Counted from the stretch's first letter, positions 7,974-17,988 are shown. The stretch: DNA of 64,000 nt from an uncultured Winogradskyella sp. (GCF_947495255.1 NZ_CANLYI010000004.1:310001-374000), one strand, 5' to 3'. Program-made: numbers and translations. The notes: generated from the letters alone by a model not told the origin.

Positions 7974-9365
7974 ATGAAAACATTATTATCAAAATCTACG
8001 TTTATTTTATCACTTGCAATTTTATTATTTGCATGTGGTGAAGACGAGAAAAAGAAAACTGCAGAAAAGGAGATTGTAGAGGTTTCAAAAACAAAAAGTT
8101 TAGAAATTGAGAAACCACAATTAACTTTTGGATTTATAAAACTTACAGATATGGCGCCTTTAGCAATTGCTAAGGAGAAAGGATTTTTTGAAGATGAAGG
8201 ATTATTTGTTTCAGTCGAAGCGCAATCTAACTGGAAAAATGTATTAGATCGTGTAATTGATGGGCAATTAGATGGTTCGCACATGTTAGCTGGTCAGCCA
8301 ATTGCAGCTGGAGCCGGTTTTGGTCGTCAAGCCAAATTAGTAACTGCGTTTTCTATGGATTTAAACGGAAATGGAATTACGGTTTCAAATGATGTTTGGT
8401 CAAAAATGAAGCCAAATGTACCAAAAGATGCTGATGGAAAACCAATTCATCCTATAAAAGCAGAAGCTTTAAAGCCAGTTATTAATCAATATAAGACAGA
8501 TGGAAAAGCATTTAAAATGGGAATGGTGTTTCCTGTTTCGACACACAATTATGAAATTAGATATTGGTTAGCGGCTGCTGGTATTCATCCAGGAATGTAT
8601 ACTGCGGATAACGTACAAGGGCAAATTGATGCAGAAGTTTTATTATCTGTAACGCCTCCACCACAAATGCCAGCAACATTAGAGGCAGGAACTATTTTTG
8701 GATATTGTGTAGGTGAGCCTTGGAATCAACAAGCGGTTTTTAAAGGTATTGGTGTTCCGGTTGTAACAAATTATGATATATGGAAAAATAACCCAGAAAA
8801 AGTATTTGTTATGACAGAGAAGTTTGTTGAAGAAAATCCAAATACAGCAATCGCAGTAACTAAGGCATTAATAAGAGCTGGTAAATGGTTAGATGAGCCA
8901 AGTAACAGAGCAGAAGCGGTAAAGATTTTGTCAATGTCTCAATACGTAGGAGCTGACGAAGCTGTCTTAGCAAATTCAATGACAGGTACTTTTGAGTTTG
9001 AAAAAGGAGATAAAAGAGAAATGCCAGACTTTAATGTATTCTATAAGTACAATGCGACTTATCCATTTTATTCAGATGGTATTTGGTTTTTAACACAAAT
9101 GAGAAGATGGGGACAAATTCCTGAAGCAAAATCTGCAGATTGGTATGCTAAAACAATTAAAAATATTTATAGACCAGACATTTGGAAAAAAGCTGCAACA
9201 CTTTTAGTTGAAGAAGGTAATATTCCTGCAACGGATGTTCCAGAAACAGATGGTTATAAGCCAGCGACATCGGATTTTATAGATGGTACAACTTACGATG
9301 CTAAGGATCCTATTTCTTATATCAATAGTTTCAAAATTGGAAACAAAGATAATGTTGAGCAATAA
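7974..9365 (+). CDS. nrtA: nitrate ABC transporter substrate-binding lipoprotein
   Basis: A 463-residue NrtA/CmpA-family binding protein. The N-terminus is a lipoprotein signal with lipobox LLFAC, so the mature protein is anchored to a membrane rather than free in the periplasm. The family core starts at about residue 45 with [21 protein letters not shown] and includes the segment [20 protein letters not shown], typical of nitrate/bicarbonate receptors. It should capture nitrate for the permease and ATPases encoded next. Genes follow at 26, 20 and -4 nt, a clear operon. The palindromic promoter lies directly upstream. Confidence 0.9.
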   Translation: MKTLLSKSTFILSLAILLFACGEDEKKKTAEKEIVEVSKTKSLEIEKPQLTFGFIKLTDMAPLAIAKEKGFFEDEGLFVSVEAQSNWKNVLDRVIDGQLDGSHMLAGQPIAAGAGFGRQAKLVTAFSMDLNGNGITVSNDVWSKMKPNVPKDADGKPIHPIKAEALKPVINQYKTDGKAFKMGMVFPVSTHNYEIRYWLAAAGIHPGMYTADNVQGQIDAEVLLSVTPPPQMPATLEAGTIFGYCVGEPWNQQAVFKGIGVPVVTNYDIWKNNPEKVFVMTEKFVEENPNTAIAVTKALIRAGKWLDEPSNRAEAVKILSMSQYVGADEAVLANSMTGTFEFEKGDKREMPDFNVFYKYNATYPFYSDGIWFLTQMRRWGQIPEAKSADWYAKTIKNIYRPDIWKKAATLLVEEGNIPATDVPETDGYKPATSDFIDGTTYDAKDPISYINSFKIGNKDNVEQ

Positions 9366-9391
9366 ATTGTAAATCGACAAAATAAAAAGTT

Positions 9392-10498
9392 ATGAAGCAA
9401 AGTATAACATTAGGTAGAGTCACTAAATTTATGGGATTAGGTATTTTCAGTACAATAAAGGACTTGTTTACTGGGAAATTAGAAAAGGAAGATTTTAAAA
9501 ATTTCTTACGTAAAACAATTGTACCTCTTGCTTCAATTCTTTTATTTATTGGCTTGTGGCATATGGGAGCAAAAGCACTCTACAATAAAGAAGCAGATTT
9601 TAAAATTGAAAAAGCGCTTAATGACCAAGGGCAAGAAGCTGCTGACGCCATGAAGGTATGTATTGCATCTGGTGATGTAAGTTGTAAGCCAAACACATTG
9701 CCTTCACCAGCCCAAGTGTGGGATTCCTATAAATCTTTATTAAGAGATCATAACATTATTGCTGCGGATAAAGCTGCTTTTAAAGATAAAACGGCAGCTT
9801 TAAACGAAAAACGTGTTGCTGAGGGTTTAGATGCAATTACTTATACTGGAAGACCATCTTTTGTGGACCAAATATTTAGAAGTTTAAAAACTGTTTTTGC
9901 AGGATTCTTATTGGCATTATTAATAGCCGTTCCATTGGGAATATTTATTGGGCTAAGCCCAACATTAAAAAGTTCATTCAACTGGTTTATTCAAATTTTT
10001 AAACCTGTGTCTCCAGTTGTTTGGTACTTGTTAGTGTTTATGATTGTAAAAACATTATTGATAGGCTCAAATGAAGATAGTTCATTTACTATTTCGTTTA
10101 TAAGTGTTGGTTTGTGTTCAATGTGGGCAACATTAGTTAATACCGCAATGGGAGTTTCTTCTGTAGATAAAGATTACATCAATGTTGCTAAAGTATTAAA
10201 ATTAGGACCTTTTCAGAAAATATTTAAAGTGGTTTTACCATCATCTTTACCATTAATATTTACGGGTTTAAAAATTACCCTATCTGTAGCCTGGATGGTA
10301 CTAATTGCAATTGAATTATTGGCGCAAAGTCCTGGTTTAGGTTTATTTGTTTGGGAAGAGTTTCAGAATGGCGCAAATGACTCTAACGCAAAAATAATCG
10401 TTGCCATGTTTGTTATTGGAGTTATAGGATTCTTATTAGACCGAATAATGTTAACGATTCAAAATTGGGTGTCTTTTGATAAGACTGATGCTATTTAA
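9392..10498 (+). CDS. nrtB: nitrate ABC transporter permease
   Basis: A 368-residue inner-membrane permease of the NrtB/SsuC (BPD_transp_1) family. It is longer than the usual 270-280 residues because of an N-terminal extension: one membrane helix near residues 42-60, then a soluble stretch of about 100 residues, before the conserved core starting near [17 protein letters not shown]. The EAA-type coupling loop is visible as [20 protein letters not shown] followed by [13 protein letters not shown]. It forms the channel for nitrate with the two ATPases. The extension may interact with the lipid-anchored NrtA, which is inference. Confidence 0.88.
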   Translation: MKQSITLGRVTKFMGLGIFSTIKDLFTGKLEKEDFKNFLRKTIVPLASILLFIGLWHMGAKALYNKEADFKIEKALNDQGQEAADAMKVCIASGDVSCKPNTLPSPAQVWDSYKSLLRDHNIIAADKAAFKDKTAALNEKRVAEGLDAITYTGRPSFVDQIFRSLKTVFAGFLLALLIAVPLGIFIGLSPTLKSSFNWFIQIFKPVSPVVWYLLVFMIVKTLLIGSNEDSSFTISFISVGLCSMWATLVNTAMGVSSVDKDYINVAKVLKLGPFQKIFKVVLPSSLPLIFTGLKITLSVAWMVLIAIELLAQSPGLGLFVWEEFQNGANDSNAKIIVAMFVIGVIGFLLDRIMLTIQNWVSFDKTDAI

Positions 10499-10518
10499 AA
10501 ATTAAACATCACAAGAAA

Positions 10519-11379
10519 ATGGCATACTTAGAATTAAATAATATTTACAAAACATATGGACAAGGTGACAATGAAACCGAAATTCTATCTAATATAAATC
10601 TATCCATTGAAGAAGGTGAGTTTGTTGCAATTGTAGGTTTTACAGGAAGTGGAAAAACGACATTAGTCAATCTAATAAATGGATTATTAGAACCAACAAA
10701 AGGAGAGGTTTTATTTAAAGGAGAGCCCGTTATAGGAACGAGCCATGAGCGTGGTGTTATTTTTCAAAATTACTCCTTGTTACCTTGGTTAACTGTTGGA
10801 CAGAATGTGTTTATGGCTGTTAAAGAAGCGTTTCCTAAAAAGAGTAAAAAGGAACTTCATGAGATTGTGGCAGATTATGTTGAAATGGTAAGTTTAACAC
10901 CAGCAATAAATAAACGACCTAAAGAATTATCTGGCGGTATGCGTCAGCGTGTGGCTGTTGCTAGAGCTTTAGCTATGAAGCCAGAAATGATAATTATGGA
11001 TGAACCTCTTGGCGCTTTAGATGCACTAACAAGGGGAAATCTTCAAGATGAAATTTTAAATATCTGGGGAAAAGATAAGCGAACAGCATTATTAATTACC
11101 AATGATGTTGATGAAGGAATTTATATGGCTGATCGCATTATTCCATTACGTCCAGGACCAAATGCAACTTTAGGACCAGAATTTAAAATAGATATTGATC
11201 GTCCTCGAGATAAAACCGAATTGAATGATAATGACAATTTTAAGAAAACAAGAAATGCTATTATTGAGTATTTAATGGATATTGGTGAGGAGCGAAAGTC
11301 TGAAGCTAATGAAGAGATAATACTTCCAGATTTAAGCCCTAAAGATTTTGTTAATCAGTTTAAATATAAAATATTATGA
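10519..11379 (+). CDS. nrtC: nitrate ABC transporter ATPase 1 (switch histidine replaced)
   Basis: A 286-residue ABC ATPase with Walker [10 protein letters not shown], signature LSGGMRQR and Walker B MIIMDEP. The H-loop position reads [10 protein letters not shown], with asparagine in place of the switch histidine. Its partner encoded next has a normal H-loop but an altered signature. In a heterodimer these two changes would fall in the same nucleotide site, leaving one consensus and one degenerate site. The protein lacks the NrtA-like C-terminal domain found in cyanobacterial NrtC, so the symbol is a label by position. The stop overlaps the next start by 4 nt (ATGA). Confidence 0.85.
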   Translation: MAYLELNNIYKTYGQGDNETEILSNINLSIEEGEFVAIVGFTGSGKTTLVNLINGLLEPTKGEVLFKGEPVIGTSHERGVIFQNYSLLPWLTVGQNVFMAVKEAFPKKSKKELHEIVADYVEMVSLTPAINKRPKELSGGMRQRVAVARALAMKPEMIIMDEPLGALDALTRGNLQDEILNIWGKDKRTALLITNDVDEGIYMADRIIPLRPGPNATLGPEFKIDIDRPRDKTELNDNDNFKKTRNAIIEYLMDIGEERKSEANEEIILPDLSPKDFVNQFKYKIL

Positions 11380-12206
11380 GTACTATAGTAGACACAAATA
11401 ATACTAAGGTTATTGCTGATAATGGACTTTTTCCTTCGAATGAAGTGATGTTAGATTTAAAAAATCTAAAAAAAGTGTATCCAACACCAAAAGGAGATTA
11501 CGTTGTTCTTGAAGATTTAAATCTTCAAATTAAAAAAGAAGAATTTGTTACAATCATTGGTCATTCGGGTTGTGGTAAAACAACAATGCTTTCAATGATT
11601 GCGGGTCTGAATCCTATCTCTGGAGGGCATATTTCAGTGTTAGGGAAGCAAATTAAAGGACCAGGTCCAGATCGTGGTGTAATCTTTCAGGCTCCGAGTT
11701 TAATGCCATGGATGACGGCTTTGCAGAATGTATTGCTAGGTGTTAATCAGGTGTTTCCACATGGTACTAAATCGCAACGAAACGATATTGCTAAATACTA
11801 CTTGCAAAAAGTTGGTTTAGAAGATGCATTTAATAAAAGAGCTTCAGATTTATCTCAGGGAATGCAACAGCGCGTTGGTATTGCAAGAGCATTTGCTATT
11901 AAACCTAAAGTATTATTATTAGATGAACCTTTTGGTATGCTAGATTCACTTACTCGTGGCGAACTTCAAGATATACTGATTGAAATTTGGAACAAGGAAA
12001 AAATCACAGCTGTAATGATTACACACGATGTTGATGAAGCTATCTTTTTAGCCGATAGAGTAGTTATGATGACAAGTGGACCAAAAGCTAAAATTGGTGA
12101 TATTCTAGATATTAATTTTGAAAGACCTAGAACGCGTAAGGCAGTTTTAGAACATAATGATTATTATAAATACAGAAAACACTTAATAGACTTTTTAGAG
12201 CATTAA
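11376..12206 (+). CDS. nrtD: nitrate ABC transporter ATPase 2
   Basis: A 276-residue ABC ATPase with Walker [10 protein letters not shown], signature LSQGMQQR (the second glycine-position residue of LSGGQ changed to Q), Walker B VLLLDEP and a normal H-loop MITHDVDEA. About 20 extra residues precede the core. It overlaps the previous ATPase gene by 4 nt, implying translational coupling and equal amounts, as expected for a heterodimer driving nitrate uptake through NrtB. Family assignment is secure; substrate is inferred from nrtA and the nir genes. Confidence 0.88.
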   Translation: MSTIVDTNNTKVIADNGLFPSNEVMLDLKNLKKVYPTPKGDYVVLEDLNLQIKKEEFVTIIGHSGCGKTTMLSMIAGLNPISGGHISVLGKQIKGPGPDRGVIFQAPSLMPWMTALQNVLLGVNQVFPHGTKSQRNDIAKYYLQKVGLEDAFNKRASDLSQGMQQRVGIARAFAIKPKVLLLDEPFGMLDSLTRGELQDILIEIWNKEKITAVMITHDVDEAIFLADRVVMMTSGPKAKIGDILDINFERPRTRKAVLEHNDYYKYRKHLIDFLEH

Positions 12207-12353
12207 AAAGTAAAAATAACAACAGTTTAGTTGGCTTAAAATAAGTTTTTGAAGATTAAATTTCTCAAAAGCACAGGAAAACTACAACCTAAACCAACCA
12301 ATAAAATGAGGCATAATAACTTAAAAAATATTTCTAACTTAAAAACAAGAACC

Positions 12354-13622
12354 ATGAAAAAACAATATGTTTTAATAGGATTGATGGCATTAATAGTACA
12401 ATTTGCACAAGCTCAGTTTAGTCTAAACGGAGAATTTAGACCACGTACAGAATACAGAAACGGATTTGGAAGTATAATAACAGATGATGCAGATGCCGGA
12501 TTTGGAATTTCAACAAGAGCAAGATTAAATGCAGGATTTAAAACTGACGCTTATAGCTTTTACTTAAGTTTACAAGATGTGCTAGTTTGGGGAGAAAACA
12601 GACAGATTTTGCCTTATGATCAAAATAATTCTTTTGCTGTATTCCAAGCTTGGGCAGATATTAAGTTAGGTGAAGGTTTCTCAACAAAAATTGGTCGTCA
12701 AATTTTGTCTTATGATGATCAGCGAATCTTAGGAGGTTTAGATTGGGCACAACAAGGGCGAAACCATGATGCAGCTTTATTAAAGTATACTAAGGATAGT
12801 TTTAAATTAGATTTTGCTTTAGCTTTTAATCAAGATTACAGCAACCCAACTGGTTTTGTTTCCTCTGGAACTTCATATGATACTACAGGTTTTTTCTCTT
12901 ATAAAACAATGCAAATGTTGCATTTAAGTAAGAAATGGTCTAAGTTTTCAGGAAGTTTATTATTGATGAATAATGGTTTTCAGGAATATGAAGATGATGG
13001 TGTAACTGCTGATGGAACAAGTGGATTGCAAACAATTGGTACGCATTTAAAATACAATAGTGGCAAATTTGGTGTAGCTGCAAATGCCTATTTACAAACT
13101 GGCCAAAGACAAGGTGAAGTAGATGTAAAAGGAGCACATTTATTAAGTTTGGATTTGTCTTATAAATCATCGGATAAGGTGACTTTTGGAGCAGGTGTAG
13201 AAATTATTAGTGGTAATGATGGTGATGCGGGTGAAACAGGAGCGTTCTTTCCTTTATATGGAACAAATCATAAATTCAATGGATTTATGGATTATTTCTA
13301 TGTCGGTAACCATGCTAATTCTATTGGCTTGGTGGATTTGCATGCTAGTGCAAACTTTAAATTAGGTGAGAAATCTAGTTTATTAGTAAAAGCATTAAAT
13401 TTTAGTGGAGAACAAGAGTTAGCTAGTGGTGAAAAATCATTAGGAACTGAAGTTGATTTGGTTTTTAAACAAAAATTTAAGGGTTACGCATTAGTTTTGG
13501 GTTACTCTCAGATGTTTGCTAGTGATGGTATGTATGAATTAAAAGGAGTAGCAGAAAATGTAGCTTCAGGAAGTCAAAATTGGGCTTGGGCAATGCTAGT
13601 TATTAAGCCTAAGTTTCTTTAA
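12354..13622 (+). CDS. outer-membrane porin, alginate-export-like family
   Basis: The frame is open from a TTG at 12249, but a clean signal peptide (MKKQYVLIGLMALIVQFAQA) starts at the ATG at 12354, giving 422 residues. The mature part begins with QFSLNGEFRPRTEYRNGF and is built of alternating amphipathic strands, as in the alginate-export (PF13372) type of outer-membrane barrel. It closes the nitrate transport cluster and is followed by a terminator, so passage of nitrate or nitrite through the outer membrane is the likely role by context. The true substrate cannot be read from the sequence. Confidence 0.75.
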   Translation: MKKQYVLIGLMALIVQFAQAQFSLNGEFRPRTEYRNGFGSIITDDADAGFGISTRARLNAGFKTDAYSFYLSLQDVLVWGENRQILPYDQNNSFAVFQAWADIKLGEGFSTKIGRQILSYDDQRILGGLDWAQQGRNHDAALLKYTKDSFKLDFALAFNQDYSNPTGFVSSGTSYDTTGFFSYKTMQMLHLSKKWSKFSGSLLLMNNGFQEYEDDGVTADGTSGLQTIGTHLKYNSGKFGVAANAYLQTGQRQGEVDVKGAHLLSLDLSYKSSDKVTFGAGVEIISGNDGDAGETGAFFPLYGTNHKFNGFMDYFYVGNHANSIGLVDLHASANFKLGEKSSLLVKALNFSGEQELASGEKSLGTEVDLVFKQKFKGYALVLGYSQMFASDGMYELKGVAENVASGSQNWAWAMLVIKPKFL

Positions 13623-13764
13623 GCTATAAATTCTTGGATACGGGTTTAAGAATTTAATTCTACCAGATGATTTAATTTTATAAACTTAAAGACTCTTTTT
13701 AACCATGTAATAGTTCTTAGTGTTGTTATTATTGAGTTTTCAAAAGTTATCCAAGAATTAAGTT

Positions 13765-13793
13765 AAACCTTTCAAGAAATTGAGAGGTTTTTC
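13765..13793 (+). terminator. terminator of the nitrate transport operon
   Basis: AAACCTTTCAA (13765-13775), a GAAA tetraloop and TTGAGAGGTTT (13780-13790) form an 11-bp stem with one G-T pair, followed by a T-rich stretch. It lies about 140 nt after the porin stop. Confidence 0.75.
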
Positions 13794-13860
13794 TCTTAGA
13801 AATTAATTGTGGTGTAACTTAAACTGAAGATTAGCGACAGATAATAATAAAAGCTATATT

Positions 13861-14703
13861 TTGAATATAACACCAATATCAATTTCTCCAGAAGATAAAG
13901 ATGCTTTAGTCCAAGCTAAATCCGATATGCATAACTTAAGTTGGGCAATTAGGAATGTCAATAAAGTTGGCAATACAGTAGAAACAGGTGTTAAGTTTGT
14001 GCCAGAGAAAATACTGTTAAAAGTGCAAAAAATGACAGAATCAGTTTTAATAAAGATTGTAAAAGCTAACTTATTAACTATTCAGAAACATAAAACGTTT
14101 AAGAAGCCTTCAAAAAACACTTATAAAGGTATTGTGACTGGTACTGGTGTAATAAGTGGCTTTTTTGGGTCTTCCACAGGTTTTGGTACAGCGATTTTTG
14201 CATCAGAAGTAACGCTTACCACTAAGTTTTTAATGCGTACTATTATGGATATAGCGCGCAGTGAAGGTGAGGATATTTATACGTTAGAAGGGCAAATGGC
14301 ATGCTTACAAGTTTTTGCTTTAGGAGGAGGTTCTAAAAACGATGATGATTTAGAAGCTAGTTACTATACCACGAGATTAGCTTTAAATTCTACTATTAAT
14401 AATGTGTCTGCTTCTGGAATTAAAATTACTTTAGATAGTTTGGCTAAAGGTGCAGGTGTTTTGGGCTCTAATGCAATTGGTAATTTTTTGTCTAAAATAG
14501 CCACAAGATTAAGTCTTTTAATTAGTGAAAAATTTTTAGCGCAAGCTGTACCTGTAATTGGAGCGATTGGAGGAGGAGGATTAAACTATGTATTTGTAAA
14601 TCACTTTCAGAAAATGGCAACAGCTTATTTTACCATAAGACGATTAGAACGAAAATATGGTGAAGCCGAAATTAAATCAGTTTTCCAAAGTATTAATGTT
14701 TAA
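13861..14703 (+). CDS. EcsC family protein
   Basis: A 280-residue protein of the EcsC family (PF12787), recognised from the glycine-rich hydrophobic segment TGVISGFFGSSTGFGT and the stretch IARSEGEDIYTLEGQMACLQVFALGG. The first usable start is TTG at 13861; an in-frame stop lies 36 nt upstream and no ATG is available, so a TTG start is likely. EcsC was named in Bacillus next to an ABC transporter affecting secretion, but its molecular function is not known. The gene stands alone between the nitrate terminator and a 315-nt gap. Confidence 0.75.
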   Translation: MNITPISISPEDKDALVQAKSDMHNLSWAIRNVNKVGNTVETGVKFVPEKILLKVQKMTESVLIKIVKANLLTIQKHKTFKKPSKNTYKGIVTGTGVISGFFGSSTGFGTAIFASEVTLTTKFLMRTIMDIARSEGEDIYTLEGQMACLQVFALGGGSKNDDDLEASYYTTRLALNSTINNVSASGIKITLDSLAKGAGVLGSNAIGNFLSKIATRLSLLISEKFLAQAVPVIGAIGGGGLNYVFVNHFQKMATAYFTIRRLERKYGEAEIKSVFQSINV

Positions 14704-14858
14704 GAGTATTGTTGTTATTAAGTTTTAATGAAATAAATAAGCGTATATATTGTTATCTAAATAGTTTAATGCGATTATATCCGTTATTTTAATTTAAACA
14801 CCTTTTCTTTTTTCGTTTAAATGCCTTTTATAGTGTTTATTGTAAGTAAAAATAGTAT

Positions 14859-14919
14859 TATATTTGCGCAGAAATTTGAAGAAAAATGTAGATATCTTCC
14901 CTAAAAAACTACATTTTTT
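14859..14919 (+). ncRNA. possible very short RNA or leader in the 14704-15018 gap
   Basis: TATATTTG (14859-14866) is an exact -7 box with a TTG 16 nt upstream. About 15 nt later AAAAATGTAG (14882-14891) and CTACATTTTT (14909-14918) make a terminator-like hairpin. Promoter plus terminator would give an RNA of only about 45-50 nt. The alternative is that the hairpin simply ends readthrough from the EcsC gene. Nothing else is visible between 14704 and 14970. Confidence 0.3.
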
Positions 14920-14972
14920 GGCATTTTATCGATAAATTTTACCGTTCAAAGATGTTTTTTATACGAATTAAT

Positions 14973-15002
14973 TTTGTATGCTGATTTTTTTTAATACTTT
15001 TA
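14973..15002 (+). promoter_or_regulatory. promoter of the small sorting-tail-like protein
   Basis: TTTG (14973-14976) is followed after 18 nt by TACTTTTA (14995-15002), one base off TAnnTTTG, and the ATG is 16 nt further on. Confidence 0.45.
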
Positions 15003-15018
15003 CACCATATTTAATAGA

Positions 15019-15219
15019 ATGCAGAACAAAAATATGTTAGCCTCAGTCTTAGTTTTTTTCGTTGCTTTCGCATCTATGGCGCAAGGAGCTACGCCTCCAC
15101 CGCCTTTGCCACCACCACCACCAGGACTCCCAATTGATAGTGGAATTGTTGTGTTGTTGGTCATTGCCCTAGGTTATGGAGCTTATAAAATGTACAGTTT
15201 TTCTAAAAAGGCAGTTTAA
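15019..15219 (+). CDS. tiny exported protein: signal peptide, proline linker, sorting-tail-like helix
   Basis: Only 66 residues. A signal peptide (about 1-23) ends near SMAQG, a run of prolines follows (ATPPPPLPPPPPGLP), then PIDSGIVVLLVIALGYG as a membrane helix and a short basic tail (KMYSFSKKAV). There is almost no mature domain. Proline linker, PID box, helix and basic end look like the short C-terminal sorting signals of Bacteroidetes that have been annotated as PID-CTERM; this is from memory and not verified. It could equally be a minimal bitopic membrane protein. It overlaps the convergent ribE by 4 nt. Confidence 0.6.
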   Translation: MQNKNMLASVLVFFVAFASMAQGATPPPPLPPPPPGLPIDSGIVVLLVIALGYGAYKMYSFSKKAV

Positions 15220-15806
15220 CTTCTAAGGTCATTTAATCGTTTTACGTATTTTCCAATAACATCAAATTCTAGATTTACCTTATCTCCAATTTTTAATGTT
15301 TTAAAAGTTGTATTATTATAGGTGTATGGAATAATTGCTACAGAAAATTGGTTTAATTGAGAATTTACAACGGTTAAGCTAACACCATTCACAGTAATAG
15401 AACCTTTTTCTATTGTAATATTGTTTAGATTTTTATCGTATTCAAAGGTAAAAACCCAACTTCCGTTTTCTTCTAAAACACTAATGCAATTTGCCGTTTG
15501 GTCAACATGGCCTTGCACAATATGTCCATCTAATCGGTCACCTAACTTCATGCCACGCTCAATATTAACCAGTTGATTGTTAGTTAATGAACCAATATTG
15601 GTTTTGTCTAAAGTTTCTTGTATAGCCGTAACAGTATAAGTATCGTCTTCAATATTAACAACAGTTAAGCAGACACCATTATGGGCAACACTTTGGTCGA
15701 TTTTTAGTTCATTTGTAATAGAAGATTGTACTGTAATATGAAGATTGCTTCCTTCTTTTACCAACTTATTAATCGTAGCTAGATTTTCAATAATTCCTGT
15801 AAACAT
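15216..15806 (-). CDS. ribE: riboflavin synthase alpha chain
   Basis: A 196-residue protein starting MFTGIIENLATI, the hallmark of riboflavin synthase, with the internal duplication of the family: SVAHNGVCLTVV in the first barrel and GSITVNGVSLTVV in the second. It converts two molecules of 6,7-dimethyl-8-ribityllumazine into riboflavin and a pyrimidine in the cytoplasm. It is a single gene convergent with the small exported protein and divergent from pdxA; a TAACTTTG -7 box lies 35 nt upstream. Length and motifs are normal. Confidence 0.95.
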   Translation of the reverse strand: MFTGIIENLATINKLVKEGSNLHITVQSSITNELKIDQSVAHNGVCLTVVNIEDDTYTVTAIQETLDKTNIGSLTNNQLVNIERGMKLGDRLDGHIVQGHVDQTANCISVLEENGSWVFTFEYDKNLNNITIEKGSITVNGVSLTVVNSQLNQFSVAIIPYTYNNTTFKTLKIGDKVNLEFDVIGKYVKRLNDLRS

Positions 15807-15840
15807 AATATGTACTTTATTTAGTTTAAATTTGCATCCA

Positions 15841-15848
15841 CAAAGTTA
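15841..15848 (-). promoter_or_regulatory. ribE -7 box
   Basis: Read on the minus strand, 15848-15841 is TAACTTTG, an exact TAnnTTTG match 35 nt before the ribE start. No convincing -33 element was found, and I saw no FMN-riboswitch-like structure. Confidence 0.45.
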
Positions 15849-15939
15849 AACCCAATTTATTTAATAAACTTTGTTAGTAATAGGAAACGGTACATAATTA
15901 TATGTGCTTTTTAGTTTCTAAAAGATAGTTACCATATAT

Positions 15940-16980
15940 ATGAAACGAAAAGAATCAGTTATTGTTGGCATTTCAGTTGGAGACCTCAATGGTATTGGTC
16001 CAGAAATTATAATAAAAGCTTATGAAGACCCAAGGTCTTTAGAGTTAAGTACGCCAGTAATTTTTGCATCAGATAAAACTATGCAGTTTTTTAAAAACCA
16101 TTTTAAAAGTAAAATTAATTTTTTTAGCATAGATAGTCCTGAAAAAGTAGCAATAGGAAAAGTTAATGTTGTTAATGTTTGGAAAGAAGCTGTAAAAATA
16201 GATTTTGGTAAAGAAGATAAGAAAACAGGTGAATATGCAATAAAATCGCTTGAAGCAGCAACCAATGCATTAAAAGACGGGGCTATTGATGTATTAGTTA
16301 CAGCACCCATTAATAAACATAATATTCAGTCAGAGAAATTTAATTTCCCAGGGCACACAGACTATTTAGCCAAAGCACTTAATGGTAAGAGTCTTATGTT
16401 TATGGTTTCTAATTCGCTGCGCGTTGGTCTATTAACCGATCATGTGCCATTAAAAGATGCTAGCGAGACCATTACTACAGACTTAATAAATGAAAAGATT
16501 GCTACAGTAATCAAATCATTAAAACAAGATTTTGGAATCATTAGACCTAAAGTTGCAGTTTTGGCAATAAATCCGCACGCTGGAGATAATGGTGTTATTG
16601 GCAATGAAGACGATCTTGTATTAAAGCCTGCATTAGAAAAAATAAAGTCTGAAGGTCATTTAGTTTACGGACCTTATTCTGCAGATAGCTTTTTTGGTTC
16701 TAATACCTATAAAAAGTTTGACGCTATCATAGCATCTTATCATGATCAAGGATTAATTCCGTTTAAAACCATAGCATTCGGAGAGGGTGTTAATTATACG
16801 GCTGGTTTAAGTAAAGTTAGAACATCGCCAGATCACGGAACGGCATATGAAATTGCAGGAAAAGGTATTGCTGACGAAGGTTCTATGAAGCAAGCAATAT
16901 TTACAGCGATTCAAATTTTTAGGAGTCGAGAAGACTATGATTTTTACGGTAAAAATCCCCTAAAAAAGCAATCTAGATAG
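15940..16980 (+). CDS. pdxA: 4-hydroxythreonine-4-phosphate dehydrogenase
   Basis: A 346-residue PdxA with the metal-binding histidines in FPGHTDYLA and SYHDQGLIPFK and the C-terminal TSPDHGTAYEIAGKG motif. It oxidises 4-phosphohydroxy-L-threonine in the DXP-dependent route to pyridoxal phosphate. The N-terminal ISVGDLNGIGPEI is typical. The ATG at 15940 is the natural start. It stands before the DUF177-rpmF block with a separate promoter between, so co-transcription is possible but not required. Confidence 0.95.
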   Translation: MKRKESVIVGISVGDLNGIGPEIIIKAYEDPRSLELSTPVIFASDKTMQFFKNHFKSKINFFSIDSPEKVAIGKVNVVNVWKEAVKIDFGKEDKKTGEYAIKSLEAATNALKDGAIDVLVTAPINKHNIQSEKFNFPGHTDYLAKALNGKSLMFMVSNSLRVGLLTDHVPLKDASETITTDLINEKIATVIKSLKQDFGIIRPKVAVLAINPHAGDNGVIGNEDDLVLKPALEKIKSEGHLVYGPYSADSFFGSNTYKKFDAIIASYHDQGLIPFKTIAFGEGVNYTAGLSKVRTSPDHGTAYEIAGKGIADEGSMKQAIFTAIQIFRSREDYDFYGKNPLKKQSR

Positions 16981-17029
16981 TTATAAACAAAATTTGTTGA
17001 TATCTAGGCTTTAAATAATTAAAAATTTA

Positions 17030-17037
17030 TATATTTG
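17030..17037 (+). promoter_or_regulatory. promoter of the DUF177-rpmF block
   Basis: TATATTTG is an exact TAnnTTTG box followed by GC; the expected transcription start lies about 16 nt before the ATG at 17060. A -33 TTG at the normal spacing is not obvious. Confidence 0.5.
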
Positions 17038-17059
17038 CAGGCTCAAATTGAGTGGAGTA

Positions 17060-17599
17060 ATGAAGGCATTAAAATCTTATACAATTCCTTTTGTAGGGTT
17101 AAAAATAGGAGAGCATCATTTTGACTATCAAATTGATAATACGTTCTTTCAACATTTTGAGTACGATGAATTCAACTCAGTTGATGTTAAAATTGACCTG
17201 AAATTCGAAAAAAAATCAACCCTTTTAGAGTTGTATTTTTCGGCAAAAGGTGTTGTTAATGTTAATTGTGATATCACAAATGAACATTATGACCAGGCTA
17301 TTGATGACGCTTTTAAGTTAGTTGTTAAGTTTGGAAATGAGTATAATAATGATAATGAAGACATATTAATTGTACCGCACGGAGATTATGAAATTAATGT
17401 AGCTCAGTATATTTATGAGCTTATTATTTTAGCGGTTCCAATTAAACGGATTCATCCAGGTATAGAAGATGGCACATTAGAATCGGATATACTTTCAAAA
17501 TTAGAAGAATTAAGTCCGCAAGAGGACATAAAAAATAAATCATCAGAGGATATTGATCCTCGTTGGAATAATTTAAAAAAACTATTAACGGATAAATAA
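17060..17599 (+). CDS. DUF177 (YceD-like) protein upstream of rpmF
   Basis: The open frame starts at a TTG at 17048, but the ATG at 17060 ([10 protein letters not shown]) fits the promoter and family better, giving 179 residues. The protein has the DUF177/YceD pattern: an N-terminal beta-rich part and the acidic C-terminal stretch ending [12 protein letters not shown]. It is followed 8 nt later by rpmF, the classical neighbour of this family. In plants and bacteria relatives are linked to 23S rRNA accumulation. One cysteine ([12 protein letters not shown]) remains of the region where other members have more. Confidence 0.82.
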   Translation: MKALKSYTIPFVGLKIGEHHFDYQIDNTFFQHFEYDEFNSVDVKIDLKFEKKSTLLELYFSAKGVVNVNCDITNEHYDQAIDDAFKLVVKFGNEYNNDNEDILIVPHGDYEINVAQYIYELIILAVPIKRIHPGIEDGTLESDILSKLEELSPQEDIKNKSSEDIDPRWNNLKKLLTDK

Positions 17600-17607
17600 C
17601 ATTTAAA

Positions 17608-17811
17608 ATGGCACATCCAAAGCGTAAAATATCGAAAACAAGAAGAGATAAAAGAAGAACACATTATAAAGCTTCTGTACCTCAAATAGCAACTTGCCCA
17701 ACAACTGGTGAGCCACACTTATACCACCGAGCTCATTGGCACGAAGGTAAATTATATTACAGAGGTCAAATTTTAATTGACAAGTCTGTTGAAGAAGAAA
17801 ATGTTGCATAA
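17608..17811 (+). CDS. rpmF: 50S ribosomal protein L32
   Basis: A 67-residue basic protein starting [20 protein letters not shown], unmistakably L32. The zinc-type cysteines of some L32 proteins are reduced to a single CPTTGEPH region. It is followed by a strong terminator, so fabH has its own transcription start or depends on readthrough. Confidence 0.97.
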   Translation: MAHPKRKISKTRRDKRRTHYKASVPQIATCPTTGEPHLYHRAHWHEGKLYYRGQILIDKSVEEENVA

Positions 17812-17831
17812 GTATTATGCATGCATATAAG

Positions 17832-17859
17832 AAAACGCTCACTTGTGAGCGTTTTTTTT
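17832..17859 (+). terminator. rpmF terminator
   Basis: AACGCTCAC / GTGAGCGTT with a 2-nt TT centre followed by eight T; the arms extend with flanking A and T. It lies 21 nt after rpmF. Confidence 0.9.
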
Positions 17860-17988
17860 GTTATTATTTTTTGAATAGCGCAAAAACCACTTACTTTGCG
17901 TAATTATTTGCGATAAATTGATAAAAATTGAATTAAACACATCAAATTTTATCAATTTTCGATACATTTAATCTTCTAAATCCTAATA

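Noticed and set aside
12249..12353. Longer start for the porin gene.
   Set aside because: It would place 35 non-conserved residues before a clean signal peptide.
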